42,617 bases of DNA from Candidatus Heimdallarchaeota archaeon (GCA_023705905.1 BPTK01000003.1:1-42617); one strand, 5' to 3'. Shown: positions 7,946-17,073, numbered from the stretch's first letter. Numbers and translations: made by a program. Notes: a model not told the origin generated them from the sequence alone.

Positions 7946-8665
7946 TTACAAGTATAATTTCTTCTCAAAAGGTCTACCAGGACCAGGATATACGTATTTG
8001 AACTCTAAAGAACTTATTTTTTCAATACTTTGCTTCATATCATTGCTATCTGACACCATACCTGCTTGATCAGGTTGTTTTATATTCTCAAGAATATCAC
8101 CGCAAAAGAAATGTCCATCTTCTGTTAGGACTCCTACAGATCCTTTAGAATGACCTGGTAAAGTAATGATTTTAGCAGATAAACCATATTCATCAAGTTT
8201 CTGTTCGTTTTCAAGTACAATATCTGGCAAAAATCTATCTTCTTTCTTCAGTTGCATCCCTAAAAAAACGGTCATTAATTTCCCTAAAACCCTAAGAAAT
8301 ACATTCATATTCCGATTCCAAGTGATATCTCCATGCTCTACCATGCCAATATCGTCATTATGCATAGCAATTTCCGAATTATATTTCTCTTTTAGAAATT
8401 TTGCATTTCCAGTGTGATCAAAATCACCATGTGTGAGAAGTATAAGTTTTAGTTTTTGATTTTCAGGTGTTATTCCCTTGTTTGATAGAAAAGCATCTAT
8501 TGTCAATCTACTTCTACTGAAACCGGTATCAATTAAAATAAAACCTTTTTCCGTTTCTATAAGGTAACAATTAACTTTTTCTAAATCTATTCTTGAAATA
8601 GAAGCAGCAATTTTGAATTGTTGTATTGAATCTGTTTGTTTTTCACCTTTTGTAGCAGTACTCAT
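7946..8665 (-). CDS. Metallo-beta-lactamase-fold hydrolase
   Basis: 239 aa. The di-metal site motif THGDFDHTG (HxDxDH), the second-shell LPGHSKGSVG and the FFCGDIL Asp are all present, so this is an active-looking MBL-fold hydrolase of the glyoxalase II/lactonase-like group. The final His motif common in the family appears as YPGPGRPF, where a His would often stand, so metal coordination there may differ. GTGAC upstream of ATG 8665 can act as ribosome-binding site. It is divergent from a TetR regulator, and an operator-like repeat overlaps its likely promoter, suggesting regulation by that TetR protein. Substrate unknown; a lactone or thioester is possible. Confidence 0.85.
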   Translation of the reverse strand: MSTATKGEKQTDSIQQFKIAASISRIDLEKVNCYLIETEKGFILIDTGFSRSRLTIDAFLSNKGITPENQKLKLILLTHGDFDHTGNAKFLKEKYNSEIAMHNDDIGMVEHGDITWNRNMNVFLRVLGKLMTVFLGMQLKKEDRFLPDIVLENEQKLDEYGLSAKIITLPGHSKGSVGVLTEDGHFFCGDILENIKQPDQAGMVSDSNDMKQSIEKISSLEFKYVYPGPGRPFEKKLYL

Positions 8666-8710
8666 GTTTTGTCACTCTATCTTTATTAACCAAATGATCA
8701 ATAACCAGTA

Positions 8711-8732
8711 TAAATGAATGAATGTTCACTTA
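8711..8732. promoter_or_regulatory. Operator-like site, copy 1 (probable TetR target)
   Basis: The 22-bp sequence starting taaatgaatgaatgtt matches copy 2 at 21 of 22 positions. It contains the interrupted palindrome TGAA-TG-TTCA, like many TetR-family operators. It overlaps a TATA-like sequence (TTTATACT on the minus strand) about 45 nt upstream of the MBL start, where a bound repressor would block the divergent MBL gene. Confidence 0.65.
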
Positions 8733-8808
8733 TATATGTTTCTATAACAGATATTGATACTAGGCGACCTCAGAATAAACATCTAGAACATTAGTAAACA
8801 TAAAAATT

Positions 8809-8830
8809 TAAATGAATGAATGTTTACTTA
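8809..8830. promoter_or_regulatory. Operator-like site, copy 2 (probable TetR target)
   Basis: Same 22-bp sequence as copy 1 with a single C-to-T change, in direct orientation 98 bp away. An inverted AGTAAACAT at 8793-8801 faces ATGTTTACT at 8820-8828. It sits just before ATG 8840, on top of the presumed TATA/transcription start of the TetR gene, consistent with autorepression. Confidence 0.65.
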
Positions 8831-8839
8831 CGAATCATC

Positions 8840-9409
8840 ATGAGAACGCGAGATCAGAAGAAGTATAATGCTGTTGTAAAATCATCAATCGAACTAACTA
8901 ACAAGTTAGGGTTTTCAGGCATTTCTATTTCTAAAATTGCCAAACAAGCTAAAGTTTCTCCTGCTACAATCTACATTTACTTCAAAAACAAGGAAGATTT
9001 ATTGACTGTAATTTATCATAACATAAGAAAGAAAGCGGAAAAATCTGTTCTCACAAATATTGATGCAAATATGTCTATAGAAGAACGATTCAATGCGATT
9101 TGGATTAATTCATTCTCTTTTTATCTGAGCCATCCAGAATATATTCAATATCGCGAACAATTTGAACAAACTAAAATGATGAAAGAGGTCAAAACTGATG
9201 AATTTGAATTAAACAATTATGTAATAGAAATATTCACTAAAGGAATTAAGGATAAAATAATTCAAGATCTTCCAATTCCTGTCTTAATATCATTTGCATT
9301 CATTCCCATAATAACTCTGCTCAGATTTCATTTTAGCGATATTCAAATAATGGCTGAAAAAGAAATAATCGATGCATGTAAGATTGCTTGGAAGTCCATA
9401 GCTATATGA
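8840..9409 (+). CDS. TetR/AcrR-family transcriptional regulator
   Basis: 189 aa from ATG 8840. The N-terminus has the TetR helix-turn-helix: GFSGISISKIAKQAKVSPA followed by TIYIYFKNKEDLL, the family signature. The C-terminal ~130 residues form the ligand-binding/dimer domain with no identifiable ligand. An in-frame ATG at 8816 lies inside operator copy 2, so I prefer 8840, which also gives the usual short N-terminus. The gene precedes the prolyl oligopeptidase by 49 bp and diverges from the MBL gene, so it probably controls both. Confidence 0.9.
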   Translation: MRTRDQKKYNAVVKSSIELTNKLGFSGISISKIAKQAKVSPATIYIYFKNKEDLLTVIYHNIRKKAEKSVLTNIDANMSIEERFNAIWINSFSFYLSHPEYIQYREQFEQTKMMKEVKTDEFELNNYVIEIFTKGIKDKIIQDLPIPVLISFAFIPIITLLRFHFSDIQIMAEKEIIDACKIAWKSIAI

Positions 9410-9458
9410 AACAACTTTAAAGGAAAAAGCATAAGAATTGGTATTTTCAAGAGAATCT

Positions 9459-11495
9459 ATGAAATCTTTTGAATATCCTGAGACTGTTGAAGAGGAATTT
9501 TCAGAGAAAATCCATGGAATTGAAGTAATAGATAGTTTTCGATGGTTAGAGGAACTTGACAATGAAAGAGTGATAAAATGGGTTGAATCTCAGAATAAGT
9601 TTACAGATCATCACTTACCAAAGCAACTAGTCGAAAAATACAAAGAGGGATTGAAGGATTTCATCTATTTTGAAACTGAAAGTCCTTGGATAATCAGGGA
9701 AAGCAAAGCCTTTTACATTAAAAAGGGCAGAGAAGAAGAGCTTTTTCGTGTGATTGTAAAGAATTTAGAGACAAATGATGAGAAGATTCTCTTAAATCCA
9801 AATGAGTGGAGTGATGATTCAACAGACTCCATCTTCGATTATTATCCTTCGTTTTCGGGGAATTATGTTGTTTATATTAAAGTTCTTGGAGGAGACGAAT
9901 GGACTGCTACAAGTTACATTTTAGATGTTAATTCAGGAAAATTAATTGATGAACCAATCCCCAATACAAGAGTAGGATCTGTCGCTTGGAATCTTGAGGA
10001 AGGTTTCTACTACACTCGCTATCCAGATCAGAACGAAGTATCTGAAACTGAGGCATATAACCAAAGAGATGTTTACTACCATAAACTTGGGACAAGCACA
10101 GCTGAAGATAAGCTCATTTACAAAAACGAAGATCCTCAAGTTTTTTCTTCTGTCAAATCAACCTTAGATAAAAAAGATTGTATAATTTTCTTACTGAAGG
10201 GATACTCAAAGATTGATGTATATATATATAGAACAGAACTGGAGATTTTAGAAAACATTTGTGAGAACATAGGTGCAAAATTTGACGGTAATATAGTTGG
10301 AGATTATTTTATCGCGAAAACAGATTACTTAGCTCCTAATGGAAGAATTGTTAAGATAGATCTCAGAAAACCCAAAGTTGAGAATTGGGAAACCATAATT
10401 CCAGAGAAGGATTACCCTCTAGTCTTTCCTCTTTTCTATGGGCATAAGCTTATTGTTAGTTATTTAGAGGATTCTTATCACCAATTGTATGTATATGATT
10501 TGGACGGTGAAAAATTAGGGAAAATAGAATTACCTTCAATAGGATCCTTATCATACTTTGATGGTAGCTGGGACTCTAATGAGCTTCAATTTTACTTTGC
10601 TTCCTTTCTACAACCTTATACCGTCTTCAAGGCAAATATTGACACCTTAGAAACTGAAATCGTTTTTCAACCGGAACTGAATCTCAATCTAGAGCAATGT
10701 GTGACAGAGTTAAAATGGTTTGATTCCAAAGACGGAACACAAATACCCATGTTTCTTACTAAGAAAAGGGATACTAATCGTGATGGAACGAATTTAGTAT
10801 TGTTGTATGCATATGGTGGTTTTGGTTATTCAAATGTTCCTTACTATGATCCTCGAAACGCCTTTCTTTTGGAACAGGGATTTATCCTAGCTCACCCTTC
10901 AATAAGAGGGGGTAACGAGTTCGGTGAAGAATGGCACCGAGGTGGAATGAAAGAAAATAAGCAAAATGTTTTTGATGATTTTATTGCAGCTGCAGAATGG
11001 CTTATTCAGGAACAATACACACAACCCAAACTATTAACAATTGAAGGAGTAAGTAATGGGGGTCTTCTTACAGGTGCGGTATTATCTCAAAGGCCTGAAT
11101 TAATCGGTAATGCTCTAGTCGAAGTGCCTGTACTAGACATGTTGAGATATCACAAATTCTACAATGCACAGCTATGGATTGGTGAATATGGAAATCCAGA
11201 GAAAGAGGAAGAATTCAAATTTCTGATCGAGTATTCTCCTTACCATAAAGTGAGCAAAGAAAGGAAGTATCCCTCCATTCTTTTAACAACGAATATCAAC
11301 GATAAACGAGTTCATCCCATGCATGCATTCAAAATGACAGCCAAAATGCAAAAGATAGAAACTAATAATCCCGTACTTCTTCGCACGATTACAAAAGCTG
11401 GACATGGTGTCGTTTCTAGAGAACAACAGATAGAACAATCTGCAGAGATAGTAGCCTTCATTATGTGGAGATCTAAAGAATCACTTGTTGGATAG
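9459..11495 (+). CDS. Prolyl oligopeptidase family serine peptidase (S9A)
   Basis: 678 aa from ATG 9459 (MKSFEYPETVEEEF); a TTG at 9438 is also in frame. The family layout is complete: an N-terminal segment with DSFRWLEELDNERV, a beta-propeller region (about residues 75-420), and a C-terminal alpha/beta-hydrolase domain. The catalytic triad is visible as Ser532 in GVSNGG, Asp615 in NDKRVHP and His649 in KAGHGV, plus the family motif PSIRGGNEFGEEWH. There is no signal peptide, so it is probably cytosolic, cleaving short proline-containing peptides. It follows the TetR gene by 49 bp and is likely in the same regulated unit. Confidence 0.93.
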   Translation: MKSFEYPETVEEEFSEKIHGIEVIDSFRWLEELDNERVIKWVESQNKFTDHHLPKQLVEKYKEGLKDFIYFETESPWIIRESKAFYIKKGREEELFRVIVKNLETNDEKILLNPNEWSDDSTDSIFDYYPSFSGNYVVYIKVLGGDEWTATSYILDVNSGKLIDEPIPNTRVGSVAWNLEEGFYYTRYPDQNEVSETEAYNQRDVYYHKLGTSTAEDKLIYKNEDPQVFSSVKSTLDKKDCIIFLLKGYSKIDVYIYRTELEILENICENIGAKFDGNIVGDYFIAKTDYLAPNGRIVKIDLRKPKVENWETIIPEKDYPLVFPLFYGHKLIVSYLEDSYHQLYVYDLDGEKLGKIELPSIGSLSYFDGSWDSNELQFYFASFLQPYTVFKANIDTLETEIVFQPELNLNLEQCVTELKWFDSKDGTQIPMFLTKKRDTNRDGTNLVLLYAYGGFGYSNVPYYDPRNAFLLEQGFILAHPSIRGGNEFGEEWHRGGMKENKQNVFDDFIAAAEWLIQEQYTQPKLLTIEGVSNGGLLTGAVLSQRPELIGNALVEVPVLDMLRYHKFYNAQLWIGEYGNPEKEEEFKFLIEYSPYHKVSKERKYPSILLTTNINDKRVHPMHAFKMTAKMQKIETNNPVLLRTITKAGHGVVSREQQIEQSAEIVAFIMWRSKESLVG

Positions 11496-11649
11496 TCTCT
11501 GAATAGAGCGCCTTCTTGAATTTCTGTTAAAACACTCATATCAACCAACATAATTTTTTCTCATACCTTCTCATATTGTCTCCCTTATTAGAAGAGGGGT
11601 TATCAGATAGAATAGACCATCTTATTAGAAGAAATGCTGGGGGGTTTGC

Positions 11650-12711
11650 TCAAACAAAAAATTTGTGGAATTTCTTGGGTAAATCTTGATAATCTGTTTT
11701 ATTCACATATTTAGATAAATCAGCAGAACTTTTTGAACTCCAGAAAACAGACACGTCTTCTTCGGAAACCTTTCCTTTTCTAATATAATCTATAAGTCCA
11801 CTAAGTGTTTTACCAGTATAAACATATTCTAGATCAAGTCCATCGTTCTTTGCTATTTCTATAGCTTTCAATCCTTCCGGTGTAGGTTCTCCATATTTAC
11901 CCCCAAAATAGGAATGGTCAACAATCAATCGCTCCTCTAGCTTTTGAGAAACATCAGGAATTGAGGAATCTTTCTGTCTCATAATCTCTAATGCCTTTAC
12001 TGCAAGTTCTAATGTGTTCTCTTTAGAACTCCACGAGGGATCAGTAACTCCAATACCCACGACCTTTGTTTTAACATTAGCCAATTCTAGACCAAGAACC
12101 AATCCAGCACAAGTTGCTAAAGAACCTACAGTCACAAACAGCTTATCCGGTTCGGGAATTTCATTGTTTTGTATTTGTTCTTTAAGCTCAAAGGCAGCAT
12201 TAACAAAACCCAATGTTCCTAACGGAGAACTTGCACCCATTGTTACAAAATATGAACTCCTATCAAAGAAAGCTTTTGTCTTTGCAGCTATTTTTCGATG
12301 TTTCTGATTTCTCATTAAATTTAATTTTGCACCAAAATAATGATGACATGCAAGGTTTTCTAATACTTCGGGAGATATTTTTTGTTCAATTAAGTAAAGA
12401 TGTGTTTCTAAACCAAATCTTCTTGCATGAACCGTTGTTGCTAATCCGTGATTGGTGCCTATTGAGCCTATTGTAAGTATCTTCTTTTTTCCTTTCGCGA
12501 GCGCATCAGCAAAAACGAATTCGTATTTACGGGGTTTATTCCCACCATACACTTCATGAGATAGATCATCACGTTTCACCCATATTTCTCTTCCAAGCTT
12601 TTTACTCAGATGTTTCATTTTCTCTACTGGTGTTGGGACATTAACTACAAAAACCCAAGGTATTGTTTTTAATTTTGGATAATTTTGGAAGAGAGGTATT
12701 TCTTGAGTCAC
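11650..12711 (-). CDS. PLP-dependent D-cysteine desulfhydrase / ACC deaminase family enzyme
   Basis: 353 aa fold-type II PLP enzyme. KRDDLSHEVYGGNKPRKYE carries the Schiff-base Lys (GGNK), IGSIGTNHG matches the phosphate/substrate-contact segment, and YTGKTLSGL matches the C-terminal TxKT-type motif of this family. Members include D-cysteine desulfhydrase (D-cysteine to pyruvate, H2S and ammonia) and ACC deaminase; the sequence alone does not decide. The N-terminus (PTPVEKMKHLSKKLGREIWVK) is typical of the family. It is divergent from the OYE-SCP2 gene. Confidence 0.85.
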   Translation of the reverse strand: MTQEIPLFQNYPKLKTIPWVFVVNVPTPVEKMKHLSKKLGREIWVKRDDLSHEVYGGNKPRKYEFVFADALAKGKKKILTIGSIGTNHGLATTVHARRFGLETHLYLIEQKISPEVLENLACHHYFGAKLNLMRNQKHRKIAAKTKAFFDRSSYFVTMGASSPLGTLGFVNAAFELKEQIQNNEIPEPDKLFVTVGSLATCAGLVLGLELANVKTKVVGIGVTDPSWSSKENTLELAVKALEIMRQKDSSIPDVSQKLEERLIVDHSYFGGKYGEPTPEGLKAIEIAKNDGLDLEYVYTGKTLSGLIDYIRKGKVSEEDVSVFWSSKSSADLSKYVNKTDYQDLPKKFHKFFV

Positions 12712-12819
12712 CTACACCAAGAGTTCTAAGTAATGAAGCTTCTTGAGTTTTTTCAAATGAAGTTAGGAAAAACAAATGAAAACAGATAAATCATGAAATG
12801 TTTTTATTAACCTATTAAT

Positions 12820-12833
12820 GTACATTCTTGTAC
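12820..12833. promoter_or_regulatory. Interrupted palindrome before the OYE-SCP2 gene
   Basis: GTACA-TTCT-TGTAC is a perfect 5-bp inverted repeat ending 16 nt before the ATG at 12850 and downstream of a T/A-rich TATA candidate (tttttatta at 12800-12808). The position suits an operator. No regulator is linked to it. Confidence 0.35.
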
Positions 12834-12849
12834 TTAGGAAGTAATAGTA

Positions 12850-15225
12850 ATGAAACTGTTCGAGCCATTTACAATAAATAACATAACTCTTCGCAATCGC
12901 ATCATACTTCCCGGAATGGACACCAATTTTGGTGATGAAGAGGGCAATATCTATGACAAATTAATACAGTATTATGAATTACGAGCTAAAGGCGGAGTCG
13001 GATTAATCATTGTTGAGGGAGCTTATTTTGATCATAGAGGAGCCGGTACTGCAAATATGTTGAGCATTAACAGTAATAAGCGTATAGGGAGATTCAAAGA
13101 GTTAGTAGATGTCATTGAAAAACACGGAGCTCATGCCCTATTACAAATATACCACGCAGGGGCTCAAGCATCTTCATATATGATAGGTCTTCAAGCGGTC
13201 GCGCCTTCTGCTGTTCCATTTGAAATGGCAGGTGAAATGCCTATTCCACTATCTATTAAACAAATCAAGAAAATTGTTAAAGGATATGGTGAAGCCTGTT
13301 TACGTGCAAAAAAGGCAGGGTTTATTGGTGTAGAAATACATGCTGGTCACGGATATTTACTCAATCAATTTCTCTCATTACGAACAAATAAACGACATGA
13401 TATGTATGGTGGAGAATCTTTTGAAAATAGAACCAGAGCTCTGGTAGAGATTCTTCATGAAGTCCGAAAGAAATGTGGGGACGAGTTCATTATAGGATTT
13501 CGATTGAATGGTAGTGACTATATTGAGGAGGGGTTGGAAGTAAAAGATATGGTGAAAATCACTCAAATTCTGGAAGAAGAAGGTGTTGATTTATTCAATA
13601 TCACAGGTGGAGTATTTGATAGTCCTCGTTTCCCCGTTGTCCCATACATGAACTATCCAAAAGGTTGTTTTGTTGACAATGCTTCCACTATTAAACAGTC
13701 CTTACAAAGAGTTCCAGTTGCAGTTGTTGGCAGGATAAATACTCCTGAATACGCTGAAAGTGTGCTTGAAGAAGGTAAAGTTGATCTAATATCTATTGGG
13801 CGAGCTCTGATAGCTGACCCTGATTTTCCAAACAAAATAGAAGAAAACAAGAAAAAAAGCATCCGTAAATGCATTGGTTGCAACGCATGTCTTAATCAAA
13901 TAATGACAGAACAGCAAGTTGAATGTTCAATCAACGCCAACCTAATTGGAACAGATGAAGATCTAGAACAGACAAATGATCCAAAGAAAATATTAATCAT
14001 AGGCGGTGGTCCTGCAGGATTAGAGATAGCTCGCGTTACTAAGATACGCGGTCATGAAGTTCTAATTGTGGAGAAGGAAAAAGAAATAGGAGGGTCATTG
14101 AACCTAGCCAAAGCTGCTCCTTTCAAGGAAGAAGTTCAGAATCTGGTTGATTATTACAATTTTATATTGAAAAATCTCAACATTGAAGTAAAATTGAATA
14201 CTTCATTCTCAAAGGAGATTATTAACGAGTTTAGACCAGATTTCATTGTACTTGCGACAGGGATAAATGAAAGAATTCCCGATATCAAAGGAATTGACGA
14301 AAGTCGTTATCTCTCTTATTCTGAAGTGTTGCGAGGCAAAATACCCGATGGAAACAAGGTTGTAATTTTGGGGGGAAACATGATTGGAGTAGAAGTTGCC
14401 GAATATTTAGTTTCTAAGGAAAAATACACAACAATATTGACAGCTAAGAAAAGACTAGGAACAGACATGTATTCTCTTGTTGCAAGGGAAGTGATACCTA
14501 ATATAGAAGAGGAAAGTAAAATCAAGATTATAACAGAAGCAACAGTTATTGAAATCACAAATAAGGAAATAGTCTACAAAACAAAAGAAGGTGTGGAAAG
14601 ATTAGATTATGATAATCTTGTTACTACATCTGTTCAACCTTCAAACGAAGTTGAAATAGACATAGAAGATTTTGAGGGGTTTGTATTCAAAATCGGAGAT
14701 TGTAAGGAGATAAAACCAAGAAAAGTTTTGGATGCAGTTAAAGACGGATATGGTTTGGGGTTAATAATTGAAACTCCCGAAGCAGAAAAACTGTTAACGG
14801 ATTCCGAGGGATTTGAGAGTGACGACATTAGGATTATTATCAAAAATAAAATCAAGCAAGGAGCATTTGTAAATGAAGACATACCAGAATATCTTGATAT
14901 GTTAGTGAAAATTTGTAATCAAAATGCTACGATACAGAAGAAGAATAAAAAAGCTCAGCTAGGATTTCTAGTAATTATCGGAGAAGAGAAGAATTATTTC
15001 ATAAGGATAGACAAGGGAGTATTTTCAGCTGGCGAAGGTAATCTAGATAATCCCGATATAATTATTGAAATGGATCCTTCGATAGCCAGCGGCATATTTG
15101 CAGGTACAATAAACGCTGCTTCTGCATACATGGCAAAGGAATTGAAATTTAAAGGGTCAATGCGTCTTGGTTTGAAATTTAGATCTATGACTGACATTGT
15201 GAAAGAAGAACTGGAAAAACTTTGA
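12850..15225 (+). CDS. Old-Yellow-Enzyme oxidoreductase (dienoyl-CoA-reductase type) fused to SCP2 domain
   Basis: 791 aa. Residues 1-335 form an FMN TIM barrel (LFEPFTINNITLRNRI, HAGHGYLLNQFLS, GRALIADPDF). A Cys cluster CIGCNAC plus a later Cys (about 340-361) would bind 4Fe-4S. From about 380 an FAD/NAD(P) module begins with GGGPAGLEIAR, and a second Rossmann motif is VVILGGNMIGVE. This is the 2,4-dienoyl-CoA reductase/enoate-reductase architecture, passing electrons from NAD(P)H through FAD and 4Fe-4S to FMN. The last ~120 residues (FIRIDKGVFSAGEG, PDIIIEMDPSIASGIFAG, KFKGSMRLGLKFRSM) match an SCP2 lipid-carrier domain, an unusual fusion that suggests a lipid or acyl-CoA substrate. AGGAAG precedes the ATG. 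Confidence 0.88.
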   Translation: MKLFEPFTINNITLRNRIILPGMDTNFGDEEGNIYDKLIQYYELRAKGGVGLIIVEGAYFDHRGAGTANMLSINSNKRIGRFKELVDVIEKHGAHALLQIYHAGAQASSYMIGLQAVAPSAVPFEMAGEMPIPLSIKQIKKIVKGYGEACLRAKKAGFIGVEIHAGHGYLLNQFLSLRTNKRHDMYGGESFENRTRALVEILHEVRKKCGDEFIIGFRLNGSDYIEEGLEVKDMVKITQILEEEGVDLFNITGGVFDSPRFPVVPYMNYPKGCFVDNASTIKQSLQRVPVAVVGRINTPEYAESVLEEGKVDLISIGRALIADPDFPNKIEENKKKSIRKCIGCNACLNQIMTEQQVECSINANLIGTDEDLEQTNDPKKILIIGGGPAGLEIARVTKIRGHEVLIVEKEKEIGGSLNLAKAAPFKEEVQNLVDYYNFILKNLNIEVKLNTSFSKEIINEFRPDFIVLATGINERIPDIKGIDESRYLSYSEVLRGKIPDGNKVVILGGNMIGVEVAEYLVSKEKYTTILTAKKRLGTDMYSLVAREVIPNIEEESKIKIITEATVIEITNKEIVYKTKEGVERLDYDNLVTTSVQPSNEVEIDIEDFEGFVFKIGDCKEIKPRKVLDAVKDGYGLGLIIETPEAEKLLTDSEGFESDDIRIIIKNKIKQGAFVNEDIPEYLDMLVKICNQNATIQKKNKKAQLGFLVIIGEEKNYFIRIDKGVFSAGEGNLDNPDIIIEMDPSIASGIFAGTINAASAYMAKELKFKGSMRLGLKFRSMTDIVKEELEKL

Positions 15226-15294
15226 TAGTAGTAAAAAACTTATTATCTCCAATTTAAGTATTGAAATCAGATTTATTTATGGAAAGGTTCTCTT

Positions 15295-16350
15295 ATGCCA
15301 ACTATTGTAAAATATGAAAAAGGAGTTAAACTAGTTAAAAAACCTGAAAATCTTTCCTTTATAGCTGACCCTACCACAAACGCAGCATCCAAAGGTAGTC
15401 ATGCAACTTTTATTACGCATGCCCACACCGATCATTCCGTAGCTTTTCCTGATGCTGCAACTAAGGTTTTCTCCACAAAAATAGCTAGTGAGTTATATGA
15501 AAAACTAACTGCAAAAAAACCCAAGAACACACATTTCATTAATTTTGGTAAAACACAGAAAATAGAAGACATAGAAGTGAAATTCATCCCTGCAGGTCAT
15601 CTGTTAGGAGCAGCACAGATTTTATTCTATTTTCCTGATATTACAGTTTGTTTTACGGGAGACATTTGTACAGAGGAAATGATAACTGTACCAAAAGCCA
15701 CAATCCCAGATGACGATATTGACATTTTGATTACAGAAGCAACTTACGGAACAAAAGATCTCTACTTTGATACAAGAGAAAGCACAAAAATCTCTCTTCT
15801 AAAATGGATTGCAGAAAACTTACAAGAAAAACGCACTCCAGTAATTAACTTAGGTCATCTTGGTGCAGCGCAAGAAATAATTGCTTTCCTAAATAAAATG
15901 CTTTCAGTTGATATCTTATGTGATGATAGAACTAGTAGAATAAATCAAACATACAAGGATAATAATGTTCCACTAAACTGGGAAAATTTTGAAGAGACTG
16001 ATGTAAATATATTTGAACCAGAAAATACTGTTGTGCTTTTACCACGAGCATGTAGTATGCTGCCTTCCTTTCTAGATGGTTACAAAGTTTCAAGGGGAAT
16101 GGTAACTGGGCAAGCAGCAAGATTCGCCTACAGGAAATTCGATCAAACATTTCCTTTTTCCATGCACGCTAATAGCCAAGAACTTGTTAATTATGTTGAG
16201 AAAATCAAACCAAAAAAGGTGTATACTCTATATGGTTTCGACTCTGAATTGGCATCATTAGTTAGGCACAAATTAAAAATCCCCTCTAGACCATTAAAAC
16301 TCGCAGAGAAGAAACCAACACTAGATGAATATCTAAACGAAAACAAATAA
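15295..16350 (+). CDS. MBL/beta-CASP-like nuclease
   Basis: 351 aa. The metallo-beta-lactamase motif HAHTDHS, AGHLLGAAQILF and CFTGDIC give the metal site. Downstream, LGHLGAAQEI and FSMHANSQELVNYVEKIKPKKVYTLYG match the C-terminal part of archaeal RNA/DNA-processing MBL enzymes related to mRNA 3'-end processing exonucleases. The beta-CASP region is short compared with CPSF-type proteins, so it belongs to the compact group. No KH domain. Substrate (RNA or DNA) cannot be told. It begins 69 bp after the OYE-SCP2 gene in the same direction. Confidence 0.8.
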   Translation: MPTIVKYEKGVKLVKKPENLSFIADPTTNAASKGSHATFITHAHTDHSVAFPDAATKVFSTKIASELYEKLTAKKPKNTHFINFGKTQKIEDIEVKFIPAGHLLGAAQILFYFPDITVCFTGDICTEEMITVPKATIPDDDIDILITEATYGTKDLYFDTRESTKISLLKWIAENLQEKRTPVINLGHLGAAQEIIAFLNKMLSVDILCDDRTSRINQTYKDNNVPLNWENFEETDVNIFEPENTVVLLPRACSMLPSFLDGYKVSRGMVTGQAARFAYRKFDQTFPFSMHANSQELVNYVEKIKPKKVYTLYGFDSELASLVRHKLKIPSRPLKLAEKKPTLDEYLNENK

Positions 16351-16373
16351 AATGGAGTTTTAAAAAAGGGAGC

Positions 16374-16868
16374 CTATAGTAAATACTCGCCTTCTTCTTC
16401 TTCGGTTTTCTCTGTCGATTTTTCAATCACTCGAACTGCATCACCAGATATTTTTACGGGAATTTGTAAATCCATGGCTAGAAGTTCAACAGTTACTTCT
16501 TCCTTTCCTACATTTATATCTATGACTCTTGCTCTTGATCCTTTGAATGGTCCGCTAATGACCTCAACAATATCATAAATGTCTACACCCTCTATAACAG
16601 GTCTTGGTATTAGAAAGTGGTCTAATTGTTCGATTGGAATTTCTTCAGCTCGAGAAGCTCTAGGTCTTTTACGAACATGTCTCATCCCTTCTACTAGAAC
16701 TTCTACTTCATCTATTGATTCTGCTTCAACAAAAATATACCCTTTTAATCCTCCGGGCACTAACACAGAATAGATTTTGAGATGGGGGCGGAGTTCAGCT
16801 CTACGAGCTAATTGTTCGCTTAAAGATTGTTCTTGACCCATTGTTGTTCTAAGAGCATATATTGGCAT
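16374..16868 (-). CDS. spt5: Transcription elongation factor Spt5 (archaeal NusG)
   Basis: 164 aa. The NGN domain (residues 1-85; MPIYALRTTMGQEQSL, LVPGGLKGYIFVEAE, VEGMRHVRKRPRA) binds the RNA polymerase clamp with Spt4. The KOW domain (about 95-150) contains VEVISGPFKGSRARVIDIN. The acidic tail EKTEEEEGEYLL is an addition. It is the last gene of the L11-SecE-Spt5 run, 13 bp after secE, with an AGTGAT ribosome-binding site. Length and domains are normal for archaea. Confidence 0.96.
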   Translation of the reverse strand: MPIYALRTTMGQEQSLSEQLARRAELRPHLKIYSVLVPGGLKGYIFVEAESIDEVEVLVEGMRHVRKRPRASRAEEIPIEQLDHFLIPRPVIEGVDIYDIVEVISGPFKGSRARVIDINVGKEEVTVELLAMDLQIPVKISGDAVRVIEKSTEKTEEEEGEYLL

Positions 16869-16881
16869 ATTATCACTTCTC

Positions 16882-17073
16882 TTATGAAATTGCGCTTATA
16901 ATTGCATTAAATAGTAAGCTAAGCACGTATCCAATTGCACCAATTACTACTACACCTATTGCACTCATTTTGGTTGTAATAGATAATTCTCGCCTAGTTG
17001 GAAGTTTAGCGTGACGTAATAAGCGCTTGCTACTAGAAATGAAATCTCTTGTTTTGGTGATAACTTTACTCAT
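16882..17073 (-). CDS. secE: Protein translocase subunit SecE (Sec61-gamma)
   Basis: 63 aa single-spanning membrane protein: an amphipathic cytosolic helix (RDFISSSKRLLRHAKLPTRRE) followed by one transmembrane segment (IGVVVIGAIGYVLSLLF). This is the archaeal/eukaryotic SecE form that clamps SecY. A GTGAGG ribosome-binding site lies before the ATG. It lies between rpl11 and spt5, supporting the call. Confidence 0.95.
   Translation of the reverse strand: MSKVITKTRDFISSSKRLLRHAKLPTRRELSITTKMSAIGVVVIGAIGYVLSLLFNAIISAIS

Noticed and set aside
8816-8839. ATG at 8816 as TetR start
   Set aside because: It sits within the operator repeat; the ATG at 8840 yields the normal TetR N-terminus.
9438-9458. 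TTG start for prolyl oligopeptidase
   Set aside because: ATG at 9459 gives the typical family N-terminus; the extra seven residues carry no signal.
11312-11551. Minus-strand ORF of 79 codons
   Set aside because: Mostly antisense to the well-supported prolyl oligopeptidase, with a Cys-rich, unnatural composition.
11583-11633. Repeated cttattagaaga between two genes
   Set aside because: A 12-bp pair in AT-rich sequence without symmetry or clear position; likely chance.
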